A stretch of 64,000 nt of DNA, taken from Ceratodon purpureus (Eukaryota > Streptophyta > Bryopsida > Pseudoditrichales > Ditrichaceae). The DNA lies in assembly GCA_014871385.1 (NCBI GenBank), contig CM026422.1:21256177-21320176 (forward strand). The letters run 5' to 3'. The translations under genes were made by a program, and so were the position numbers. Below are positions 12,161-23,200 of the stretch, one piece after another (within the stretch, counting starts at the first letter, position 1; the number at the start of each line of letters is the position of its first letter). Below the pieces are notes generated by a model, which was not told the origin of the DNA, searched no databases, and saw only the letters and a list, made by a program, of their open reading frames with translations.

Positions 12161-13679
12161 GCACAACGATCGATGATACGATCGATAACCACATACATGT
12201 GCTAGACGCCAAGGAATAAAGCACATCTATAAGTACTGCAAATAATCAATTTGAATTTAAAACGAAAGAGTGATTTAATTAGTGTTTATTCACGCTGAAC
12301 TTTGGTTGCAGTGCAGACTATCAAATTATGCCGAATTGTGGTCCAGGCTCATATCAAACATCTTGAATCTCTGTCCCCTAATATGGCCTCTAGCGACCTA
12401 CATGCAGCTCTCGGTCTACAGCTCTATCAAAACATTCAATAACTAGTATATTATACATATATAAACACCGATTGGGCCAGACGGTCGATTTTCTTGAGAA
12501 TCTCCGGCAGTATATCTGGAGTGCGAGTCAGCCGACTTTAAAGCAGCTCCTCGAAGTCTGAAAGATAGATCATGTCGGCTGCAGCAAGTGCTTCGGACAT
12601 ATGATCTGGAACAGTGTTCATCATGCCGAATCCGTCCGTGGAAAGGGCTGAAGGAAACAAGTCGGAGGAATGATCGTTGAGCTCTCCCAAGCCGTTCTCC
12701 CAATGGTAACATGGATTCTCGGAAGATACATGGTGAGGGCCTTCATGATGGTGTTCATCGTGCATGGGAGAATCGTCCATATTGTATGACGCAGCCTGAG
12801 CTGGATTCTGCAGCTGGAGGCTGTAGCTTGGGTCGCGGATGTCATTTGCAGCGAGTGCTTCGTCCATATTATGTTCATATGCAGCCTGAGCTGGATCCTG
12901 CAGCTGGAGGCTGTAGCTTGGGTCGTGATGGTTCTCTCCCTCGGCAGGAAACAGTATATCAAACATGTCAAGGTCATCTTCATTAGCATTTAGAATGGGT
13001 GACTTCTTATTCCTCGTCTCGTTGGCCACCAAAACTCCTCCCTTCAAGTGCATTTGAAAGAAGGCTCCACAGCTCAAACATTCGAACCGGGGTTGAGTCT
13101 CCCCACACCGCTTTTTATTGTTGTAGAACTTGAACTTTGCGTTATTTACGGCAAAACATTTGTTGCATTGCGTCCGTTGACCTCGGATCTCTACGGGGTC
13201 TTGGTTGCGGACCTTCTTGTAGTGCTTGGGTTTTGGCCTATGGTGATTCTCCCAAGTGAATACCACTTTGCAATCCAAGCATTTGTATCGGTGTTGGTTA
13301 CTTTTTTTATTGTTTAGGTACTTGAACTTCAAATTCCTAGACTGGCAATGCACACAAAACACCTCCTCCTCCATATTTGCAATCCCCACACAATTCTCTC
13401 AATTGATATGGCAATATGGGTTGATATGTTACTGTGCGAAATGGCAATATGGGTTGCTATTATTATGGTTTACAAAAATGGCACATGTAAAATGGCAAAT
13501 ATAGGTAGTACCAGACAATATAACAAATGGGAGTATGGGTAGCAAATTTTGTAGCTTGCACAACTGGATAGGGCCAGAGGTTACGAATGTGGGCAGTATA
13601 TATTATAAGCAACGGAAAAATGGGTTGCAAACGATATGGGTTATGTAAGTATCGACTTGCTTGATCACCACGTCACAGC
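12161..13679. repeat. 1.5-kb repeat unit, copy 1 (carries tandem-Dof-like gene)
   Basis: This segment is closely similar to 59248-60765 along its whole length, including the 3' flank, the gene and about 290 bp of promoter-side flank. Homology starts at 'gcacaacgatcgatgat' and ends at 'caccacgtcacagc'. I find no terminal inverted repeats and no target-site duplication. The copies therefore look like a dispersed segmental duplication rather than an identifiable transposon. The right end of the true homology is hidden, because copy 2 is cut by the tandem-duplication breakpoint. Confidence 0.85.
12538..13389 (-). CDS. Tandem Dof-like zinc-finger protein, copy 1
   Basis: An intronless ORF of 283 residues. 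Two zinc fingers lie in tandem. Finger 1 (C12, C15, C37, C40) has the exact CX2CX21CX2C spacing of Dof domains. Finger 2 (C75, C78, C104, C107) keeps Dof hallmarks (KF.FYNN, QPRFEC, a GG.L after the last Cys) but has a 25-residue loop. Known Dof proteins are plant DNA-binding factors, normally with one finger. The rest is acidic, with a repeated DPSYSLQLQ.PAQAA unit, a His-rich stretch and hydrophobic-acidic patches (LDMFDILF; MIYLSDFEELL at the C-terminus) that resemble activation domains. A nuclear transcriptional activator is inferred. The first Met is used; a second Met follows at residue 6. The paralogue at 59643-60488 is about 95% identical, with the fingers nearly unchanged, suggesting both are or recently were functional. 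Confidence 0.8.
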   Translation of the reverse strand: MGIANMEEEVFCVHCQSRNLKFKYLNNKKSNQHRYKCLDCKVVFTWENHHRPKPKHYKKVRNQDPVEIRGQRTQCNKCFAVNNAKFKFYNNKKRCGETQPRFECLSCGAFFQMHLKGGVLVANETRNKKSPILNANEDDLDMFDILFPAEGENHHDPSYSLQLQDPAQAAYEHNMDEALAANDIRDPSYSLQLQNPAQAASYNMDDSPMHDEHHHEGPHHVSSENPCYHWENGLGELNDHSSDLFPSALSTDGFGMMNTVPDHMSEALAAADMIYLSDFEELL

Positions 13680-13779
13680 TGGGGGGTTGCTGATGTGGCC
13701 CCGGGTCTGGCATAGTTTTCCGGTCTGGCATAAGTAGTCTCAACCTCGCTCTAGCTTGGCTTCAAACTTGGAGAAATAT

Positions 13780-14440
13780 CAAAAGTAATGAGTAACTTAG
13801 TCGCTTGTCGGAGCCGTCTTTGAGAGTAGCCAACTCAACCTCCTGCACATCGACCTCTCTCGGGAAGACACACAGACGAGAAGGCAGAAGTAGCTGCAGG
13901 TTATGATCAACCCCCGTGAAGTCAGCAGTACAACCCATCTGCTCTTCACGTCAACTGAAGCAGAAGATTGGGTACAGTTAGGGCTTAACCATGTTTCATC
14001 CGGAAATCGATCTGAAGGAGTTGTTGTCTGGAGCGATTTTGGTGGTGAGAGTGACTCGTCCATGAGGTTCACTTGTCATGGCAAGCCTGGCAATCGGTTT
14101 CTAAGGTTGATCATTGTAGAGCTCAAACTTCGTAGTTAACTTAGTCCGTTGTCTAAATCACCAAGAATAATAAGGACCTTCATCGCCCGTAACAAGTCCT
14201 CAGTTTTCCAAAGTAGCTCAGCGTGCCAATTACGCTTACTACGTTGTAAGAACCTTGACGATGCAGACTGAAAATCTGTTTCCAGAGGTCGGACATTTTC
14301 CCTCCCTACAGTTCAGCGATGAAGAAAGCTCCTAGGATACACATGCTCTCTGAATTTCAGAATTTTTGTCAAGACGATGCAGAATATCAACATGAATCCA
14401 TCTAGAGCTTATCTCAACTTCTCATATTGTTGTAGTTGTG
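13780..14440 (+). repeat. Diverged direct repeat R2
   Basis: Same-orientation relative of R1 (8948-9620). Both share an ordered series of blocks from 'gagtaa.tta' through 'gagagtagc.aactcaacc' to 'ttgtagttgtg'. R2 keeps a 78-codon ORF (13903-14139) that R1 does not. No family is recognised. R1 and R2 bracket the LEA-like and tandem-Dof-like block. Confidence 0.6.
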
Positions 14441-15082
14441 CAATCAAGAAGTTCATCGTTGCAGTCAATAGATGAGTGACTTGACCGACGTGAGATGGAC
14501 ATCTACAACTTCGAGCGAACTAAAAGCAAGGAAAATCGATGCAGGGGCGAACCACAAGCAGAAAGACAGAACAATTTGCACAACATGCCACAATTGACAC
14601 GGTTGACAACTTGACAAGTTTCCTCTACAATTCTTACAATAATCAATCATCACAAAAGGTAATAAATTGACCAAACTCAACATGTTCCAAATGCAGAGTT
14701 GCAATCAAGAATTAAAAGGCTTTAATGAAATTCAAGTTGAAGTTGGTGATATGAAATCATAAAGTAGTTGCACTCCGCTCCAAAGCTACGAATGTAAGCC
14801 GTAATTGCGAGTGTGGTGATAATTGAAAAATGGAGTTCTCTATGAGGAGCTTACGAATGACTCCTTTCCTGTCTCTCATGGTGCAGAAATCTCAATACAG
14901 ACCTTGCTCAAGCTAAGAAACAGCCCCAAACCATGATGGCTAAAATACACCAGCTCCTAAAGCACACCAAGCTTTGTATCCAGAGATACAGAACTTCAAG
15001 TGCCGAAATCTCTGAGCCCAACATCCGATAAAATCATTGCTGACATGATGTACTTCCAGATTAGCTGGGGACTCCAGGCAGT
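14441..15082. other. Intergenic, downstream of SMT1
   Basis: No gene is recognised. The part nearest 15083 should hold the 3' UTR and poly(A) site of the sterol methyltransferase gene, which runs leftward. No discrete terminator can be pinned down. Confidence 0.4.
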
Positions 15083-18000
15083 TCATTCTAGGGGCTTCCG
15101 AACCAGAAAGAAGTACATAGGCGTGAAGACCTCCATCCTGCAACCGACCGGAGCTCGAAATCATCAGGACTGAACATTCGACTCTTCAAAGCTCGTAAAT
15201 CCAATTGGTAACGACAATAATGTTCCACGACAATAATCAGATATGAGATCATAATAAAGTTCCAGGAACTCACCGCCCACCGTCGACAAGTCCGAACAGA
15301 CCCTGCTCCAAGAAAGAGCTCACTCGAGTGCTTCCTTCTGGGGCAATCCTCAAGGCCTCCAGAGCACGCACCTGTAGAACAAATCAACGTTGCATAGCCA
15401 GGAATGAGTTCAAGATTGCACAAGTAATTTCTGTGAATTTCATCGTTCAAAGCCAGTGTGACCTGTGAATTATAGGATGCACGGCATCGAATGTCAGCGT
15501 TTCAATTCCAAGGGCGTACAATTGATGTATGCTCTAAATAGCCAACTCGGCTCCTTTGCTTATGGTGCTGAGAAATGGAAGCAATGCAGCATCAGAGTTG
15601 AATTGTCAACGTGAATACCATATTGTGGGTGAAGAAGCGACCAATAGGAGTAAGTCGAAGTGTGCTCAACGAGAAATGATTGGGGTCTAGTGGTTGATAC
15701 CACGGCACTTGGGAATCTTTAGCCAAATCCTCTTCCATAAGAATCTGTTCAGGAAAATAGAAATGGCTTAAGTGAACATAAACATAACAACACATCATTA
15801 ACAAAAATTAATCAAGCAGCCACCCCTAGAACCCAACAGGCCTAACAATTTCGAAGTGGACGATCGCTCATAAGAGTCCAACCAACACAGTACAAAGTGT
15901 CAAACCCGAATGCCAGGTTCAGCCTGTGCCTTCAAGACCATCTCCAAGAGTAATCGTAACCGAAATAAACAGGATAATACCTCAAAGCCAGCAGCTCTCA
16001 AGGCTTCGAGAACCTGGCGTGTGGAACGGATGTCAGGGAGGCCATTTCCAAGTTCTATCTCTTCCTGTGTGTTGAATAAAACAATTTATAAGAGTAGTTA
16101 GTAAACAGCTCTGCCAATTAAGGACCTCAGTTGCGAGGTTCATTCTGAATATTTAGACGACTCTGAATTATGCTCTTAAAACACACATTCCCTCCATTGT
16201 CCTCTCAATACCCCACACCGGACCTAAACAGCAGTGCCACCTAGAAAATTATCTGTCTACATTGCTTTATTAAACCTTGCAATTGAACACACAGTGTCAA
16301 AAGAACAAGTAATTTGAGTTGGGCAGATTGAGTATCTCGATATGGTAACTTTTCGGACGAGGCTGCTACCTTGATGCGTTTGTGATCCTTGTTTTCAGGA
16401 TTGTAAGCATCAGTTATGCACCACTCATAACCAGCAAAGAGTTGCCCTGGTTTCATTACTCTCTTGATCTCTGTATAACAGGCAACCTGAAAAACAACAT
16501 CCATAAAAAACAAATCAATCGTAGGTTCAATCAAGCGTGCGATAAACATCGGCAAAAATGGACCTGTAGCTCAAGATGGTCAGAGTGCATATAGACATGA
16601 ATAGTGATGGGATGCTTACTGGATCAGGGGCGTGACAGGAGGCCTCGATGGTATATACAGCATCATAAGTGTTGTCAGAAACTGGCATCTTCATGAAATC
16701 TGCCTGTAACAAACCCCCAGAAAGCTGATCAATACTGAACAAACTCTGAATGCAACGGTTATCTGAAAGGATGGTTATCGGCATGTCCTAAATAGCACCA
16801 CAAAAATGACAATGGACGACACTGTGAATATTGAAAGTTCGTTGAGAAGGTAGTGAAGGAGTTACTTACTTTCAAATAGTCGACGAGCTTGTCGAGCCCA
16901 GCTTTCTTTGTCAACACCTAAACAACCAGTAACGTATAGATTTGTTAATTGTCACATGACCTTTCTAAAACTGTATTACAAAATAACGAAACAATACAGT
17001 CAGGAAGACATTGATGTAAAAAGGCACCGCTACTTGAATCATACGCATATCACAGTGCTACTTCAAAGAGAAATGAGTCATGCGGTAAAAATCAGAAGGT
17101 TACCTTGCCACGAGCAATTTGAGTGTCATTGTTGTTCAGACCTGTCACTGAAGCTCCACTGAAATCCTTTCTAACGTCAGAATACAGAAGGCAAGAAGGT
17201 TTTTCACAGGTCTTAAATATCTCAGTCATTTGATGCATTTCATTAAACGCTTTAAGTTAACTAGATTATCTAGTCAAAGCTAGGGATGAAAGAAGACCAC
17301 TCACCTGAATGCTGCAATTTCACGCGCTGGGCCACCAATTCCACAACCAACATCCAAAACCTTTGCAAACCAGTACGTGTATGTCAAAATCGCACAAGTA
17401 AATACATCTCATAGCAAATAACCATGCATCAGCAAGAAAACCAACCAGATTTGCAGGATTGAGGATCTTTCCACAGTATTCACATCCGTATCAAAAATCA
17501 AATCACAACCAAAAGCCATCACCAACACGAAGCTAACCTTCATTCCTGGCTTCAATTGGAGATGCAGAGCCAGAAAATGCTCATGTCGTTTGATGCTTTC
17601 ACGAAGAGACTCCCCACGCCATCTGAGCACCGAAGATCATAGAGTATGTTATGCAACAAGGCTCTGTAGACATTCAAAGCTTAAATTAACGAGATTAAGT
17701 TTCAGAAACCCCAAAGTTTAGTGTAATATCCAGTGCAACTAAGGAACGGCAAATACCGATCAGATATCACTCGATCCTGACACTGGATACTGGAATAAGG
17801 CATTTGGAAAGGAAGTGAATTAACAGTGACGTATATGACCGCTGAGATCGCGAGGGATATAATCAATCACCTGTTAGCGAAGTGGTAACTTTCACCCCAA
17901 CCATACTCGTAGAAGCTGTTTACAAGGTCATAATACTTGTTCACCTGCAAAAATAGAGCAGGAGATGAAAGTAAGTCATCAGCACCTACCAATGTTAATG

Positions 18001-18979
18001 TACAACTATATGGGACTAACAATGCCCAAAAAGAGCGGACCTCCATATTTCTAGAAGAAACTGCTCGTGCGAGGAAATGGATGACATATTGAATATCTGA
18101 AAAGCAGAGACTCCTCACCATATCAGTGTAGTTAGCCTTTCTTGCTTCCTTATCACCGCCATGAAAAGAGTGATACTTTTCGTACCTGGAATTAAGACAT
18201 AAGGTTTAGAATTTTCTCCCAAACACAATACTCTCCCAAATATTATCAGAACCCGCCGTCCAAGGCATACCTCAGAACCTGGATATTCTGACCTCTTCAC
18301 CATTAATGATGGAACCAAAATTTTGTTACATCCCGGAAGAAAGAATTTGGTATGCAATCGCATGTTCACGCTTCTATATCTTTCCTTATATACAGAACGT
18401 TGAAACATACACATATACATAGATTTTAAAACCTACGACCTAAGGCCGATTCTCAACAAGTACTCCAAAATGTGCAACCCTCCATGAACATAGCTAAACG
18501 AGCTCACAGATCTTGGAAAATAAGGTTGCCTAAAAATCCATAGACAAGCCTCACTAATCGAAAATGTCATAAACCCATTGAAATTCTCACCGTGCATTCT
18601 ACTTCAGATCTCAACGCACATCACAGAACCTTGACACATTGTCTCACGCTGGCCAAGCTGGTGACCCGAACAATGCAGGTAACCAGGGGGCCAAGCCCGA
18701 AATGTCAAGCCCAATGCTTCTCTCTCGCTCTCATTTATAAAAGAAAACCGAAGCCCAAGTGGGGAAAGGACCGATCCAAAAGACACCGAAATAATCGTCG
18801 CCAAAGATTAAAAAACGCTCGTCAGTAAACTCTCCGAACCCAAACCCATGACGACAAAGCATCAACGAGGGAGAAGCGAAAGGGTAAGAGACGTACGCTT
18901 CAGTCGAGTTGAGCACCTCGTCCTTGGCCAACACCCCGCCAATGTTGCTCACCAAATGCCTCGCCCCTTCCTTCGCCAT
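15083..18979 (-). CDS. SMT1: Sterol C-24 methyltransferase (SMT1 class), 13 exons
   Basis: Thirteen coding exons join in phase with GT-AG introns: 18979-18897, 18185-18119, 17944-17871, 17622-17538, 17360-17305, 17158-17104, 16917-16870, 16703-16620, 16486-16370, 16064-15981, 15744-15619, 15371-15274, 15137-15083. The product is 343 residues, close to the usual plant length. The family transfers a methyl group from S-adenosylmethionine to C-24 of cycloartenol, in the ER. Visible marks are [29 protein letters not shown], the SAM motif [10 protein letters not shown] (about residues 104-113), [29 protein letters not shown] and the C-terminal [16 protein letters not shown] with this C-terminus fits SMT1 better than SMT2, though I could not run a phylogeny. 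The start is the first Met in the exon, aligned with the family N-terminus. No lesions are seen. Confidence 0.95.
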
Positions 18980-20227
18980 CTCTGCCGATCAATCGCTCCC
19001 CCCACCCAAACCTTCACCACCCAAAAACCCCACCGAACCATCAACACAAGCCCACTCTCGTCGAAAGAAAGAAATCCAAAACTAAAACCAAATAACCCAA
19101 ATCGGCTCCCGAAACACACCAACCTCGCAATGCAACCGATCCGGCAAAGTGCAAAGCGCGAGTGACGACAGCTGAAACCTCCTGCTCCTGCTCCTGATCC
19201 TGCTCCTGGATCCTGTGCTCTGATGAGATGCTTTACACTATGAATGCAACGCTCCAACACTCGTGCGGATGCTGTAAAAGCGCCAGGATCTAGCTTTTCT
19301 TTCGATTCTCCAACCTGTCCTTTTGTTCTTTACACTTGTACTTGTCATGTGTGAAGTGTGAAGTTCACATCCACTTGCTGCAAAGGTATGGGCATCTTGA
19401 GCTCCGCAAATGACGATCATGTTCTGGAAGGTTGGCATCGTACGAATCCTGGTGCGTTGGAGACTTGCTCGGGAACAAACTATCTGTTTCTGCAGCGTTT
19501 CTGCTGTATTTCTTTGCTCTGCACGGTGACAGGGTGGACGGCGCAAGAAAGTATATGGGACTTGATCGTTGTCTTTCCGTTGATTTGAATGTTGTGGATA
19601 GGGTATCCAACAGTATTTGCCTTCACAAAGTACTCACATCGATTTTTATAAGTCTCTCCCCAGGAACGTGACATACACGATAGGTGATTTACAATTCGGA
19701 AAGGTACGTTCGTACAGTTCGGTACTTAAAGGATTCGTTTGACAGATGTGACTTGAAAGATACTTCCTTCGATACTAGGACAAACGCATTCATCAGTTTT
19801 TGCGAAAAAGATGCAGTTCAATGCAAGAAAACCTTGGTTGTCCGATCAGCTCCTCAACGGTGTATATGGCTTACACTTCACGGCCATATTATATCAAAAC
19901 TTCCTAAAAGCGAGTAGGATACTCTGTTTGCAACTACCCCGACTCAAACCAGTTCGTCCTCTTGTAACGCACAATGTCTAGTCAGCAGCACACATGTTCG
20001 TCCTCTTGTAACGCACAATGCCTAGTCAGCAGCACACATGCCCTAGCCTCGATGATATCACTTTCACCAAAAAAATCTACAACTATCTACCTACTCTAAT
20101 TGTCATGCTAGTTCTGCTAAGATCTATCGATCCATTATCCTTGGACCGCCCCAGGCTTGAAGAGCAGGCCCATCAGGCTCACCAAAATCTCACAACAGGA
20201 GCAAAATTTCTGAACTCATTATCCAAA
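18980..20227. other. Intergenic between SMT1 and HD2 genes
   Basis: This holds the SMT1 promoter and 5' UTR on its left side and the HD2 3' UTR on its right. ORFs on both strands here are short and without domains. A 43-bp direct tandem duplication lies at 19952-20037. Confidence 0.5.
19952..20037. repeat. 43-bp direct tandem duplication
   Basis: Two copies start at 19952 and 19995, each opening 'gttcgtcctcttgtaacgca'. They differ at one base in the middle ('gtctag' versus 'cctag' context). Near-identity implies a recent event, just downstream of the HD2 stop codon. Confidence 0.9.
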
Positions 20228-23200
20228 CTAAGCTTTGTGCTTGGCTGCAATGTGCTGAGTCATTGCCGATTCGGTCACAAACGTCCTGCACAAGCATTGT
20301 TGAAAGAATCTTTTGTCAACACCTAAATCCAAAGACAAACTGTAATTCCAGTGGACTCAACTGGACCAATAAGGAAACAAACAAAATTTCAGACCTTTAT
20401 CCAACGGCCAAGGTGTACACTAAACAAAGCTAACAGTATAAGAAAACCCTCGTTAGATTCCATTCGATAACTCCCCAGTACTTAATTAGAGAAAACTGTG
20501 AATGCTCAGATTTAATGAATGGTAATAGTCTCTTCAGGCCTTTAAGGCTCAGATTAACGAGATAAAATACTCCTCATCGCATTCTTCACCGAAAATTTAT
20601 CGAAATTGTAAGCGTAATACAACAAAAGTACTCTCTATTAGACTTGGTGCAAAAAATGATACTGTTGTTAATGGTATCACACTCTTAATGGGTGCTCAGA
20701 AATTAGAATGAATATTGTTTCCTCAAGCCCAAATGGCTCAGATTAACGAGATAAAGTATTCCTCACAGCACCCATAAATGAACAAGCACTCCTAATCAGC
20801 GAGAAATCGCAGGAGAATTTTTATCAGATTGAGCAAACTCACCTATCGCAGCCAGTGCACTTGTGTTGTCCAATCTTCTTCTCAGAAACAGGTGTTGTGG
20901 GTGGGGCAGTAGGTGTGCCCTTAGGAGCCTGTCGACCAAAATACATTTAGCATATTCCCAACCAAGTAACAAATATAACAAAAAATCAAATAGGACAGAT
21001 GAATGCTCAGATTGTAGAATGGTAAAAGTCTCTTCAGGCCTTAAAGGCTCAGATTAACGAGATAAATTGTTCCTCATTGCATCCTTCCAAGCACTACACT
21101 GACATATCTCAGATTTAAAGGAACCACCACCAAATAAACGTGACAAAACAGCGGACAATGTTAAGGCATAACACGTAGCTCCTGGAAATTAACAGAAACT
21201 AACCTTCGCTGGCTTTGATCCCTTATCCGTGGGGGTCTTCACTTCAGCAGGGGCAGCAACCTTCCCAACAGGTGTAGCAGGCCCAGCCTTCGCTCCTTTC
21301 TTTCCTGGAGATTGTCCTGCAGGGCCCATAGATTTAAGTTTCTAATCGATGGCTGAAGACAAAGGCTGGCATCTCAAGGAGCATTGAAAGTCTAAGGCAA
21401 TGCATACATACGATAGTCAACTCATAAAACAACCATGGTGCTGAAGATTTCTGTCGCAGAACCGGACTAATGTAGGGTTCAACGCAACACAAAAGCATTC
21501 CCAAAGACTCAAGTAAGCTGAACCCTTCATCCGGCGAATATCGCCAGCCGATACCTTTACTACCTGCAGCGATCAGGCTTTGCCAATATTCTGCAGCTGC
21601 TTCCTTTCCTGCTACCACTCTCTCTTTAGAAAACATTAAAGACTGACTACTTCTCGAAACCTTTCTAGTGAACAGTGTGAGCATCCGAAATGTCCCGATG
21701 AAAGTACACACAAGACATACTGACCTGGCTTTGAGGATGCATCGGTCTTGCTCTTCTTCTCGGCAGACTTGGCCAGTTCCTCCGCTGCTCTTTTCTTTCC
21801 GGGCTGCAGCACAAAAAATTTGAAACTTAGTACACAGTCTGAAGATAGATGGAGGAAAGCCGGGTTGAACATTATGTTCAGTGTCCAGAAGTTGAATGCT
21901 TAGGCAACATGAAAGAGGGTACATCCTGTTAGAGTGTCCTAAAAAAATGCTCATGCCAACGCAGAACTTAAGAAGACTCACCTTCGGTGCTTCGATCTTT
22001 AGCTCTTCCTCCTCAGACTCGTCCGACTCATCTTCGTCATCTTCATCGTCATCTTCATCGTCATCATCTTCATCCATGTCCTGCAAACCAAAAATCAGTG
22101 TCAACCGTCATGCGCGGGGTAAGGATAGAAGTGCCGGAAAGAGCAGTTATCTCTTCGACTTCAAGACCACAAATTGAAAAAAATTCTGCATCATTCAAAC
22201 CCCGTGAATGCAGCAACATGCACCCATGAACACACTGACACACCTCATCAGAATCATCACCAGCATCAAACTCGTCATCAGATTCGGAAGCTAAATCGCT
22301 CACAAATGGATGTCCCATACCCTCATCCTTTTTAAGGCAACCCACCACGACCATATTAGTTTCACTCAAGCCACAAACGCCAAGCTCACACGTTACCGAT
22401 AAAAGGAAAATAAAAGAAAATCTCGTACTAAAACAAGCAAGACGAGACTAGCAATCCGACAAATCAACACAGATGTAGCTAGAACGCAACCCACCTCATC
22501 GTCTGATTCATCTTCCTCGTCAGAAGAGGACTCCACAACTTGCTTCTTCACGCCCTTCTTCTGGGCCGCGTTGGTAGTGGCTTTCTCTACCGCCTTCTTA
22601 GCTGCATCCTCGGCCTTCGCTTTAAGTTGCTTGCCTGCATGAAAAACATATTAGAAGGATGCATCAAGAGCATGAAAAAGCAACACTGTACTCTAAACAT
22701 TACTGCTTATCTACATTGATTGCCCTAGAAAATTTCGAATGCCCTAGAATCATTAGGTCATCGAATATTCCTGAGCACGAACTGAGAACTTAGGTATTAC
22801 CCCTAATCAACGCATGCCGCATTCGGCCAGGAAACCTTGACGTGAAATGATCAGATGTGTTTTACATTTAGGTGCTCTGCCATACCGGCATGAAATTCGA
22901 TAGAATACGGATCAAAAGAAAATCATGAGAGAAAATGGCTTCGAGACACAGTAATTCCAGGAATCATTCGTCATCAACCGTGACTTTTGGATGCTGGTCT
23001 ATCTCTCTCAAGGCACCTTCAGAAGGTTTGCCTGCTATCCAAACTTGTTCTCACTGAAGATCTACTATCATTTCCTCTCGAGGAACCCAGGGTTAACGAT
23101 GAAGAATTATCTAAATTACAACCCTCCGATCATTTCTATCCGAACTAAAGAAATCGCAGGAAACTGTACGATTAGCATTCGATCCTAAATGGTACCTGCC

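Noticed and set aside
12161-13679. Tandem-Dof-like unit as a classical transposon
   Set aside because: No inverted ends, no target-site duplication and no transposase were visible at either copy.
21334-22104. 256-codon minus-strand ORF
   Set aside because: It is HD2 exon 7 read through into introns; the spliced model fits the family.
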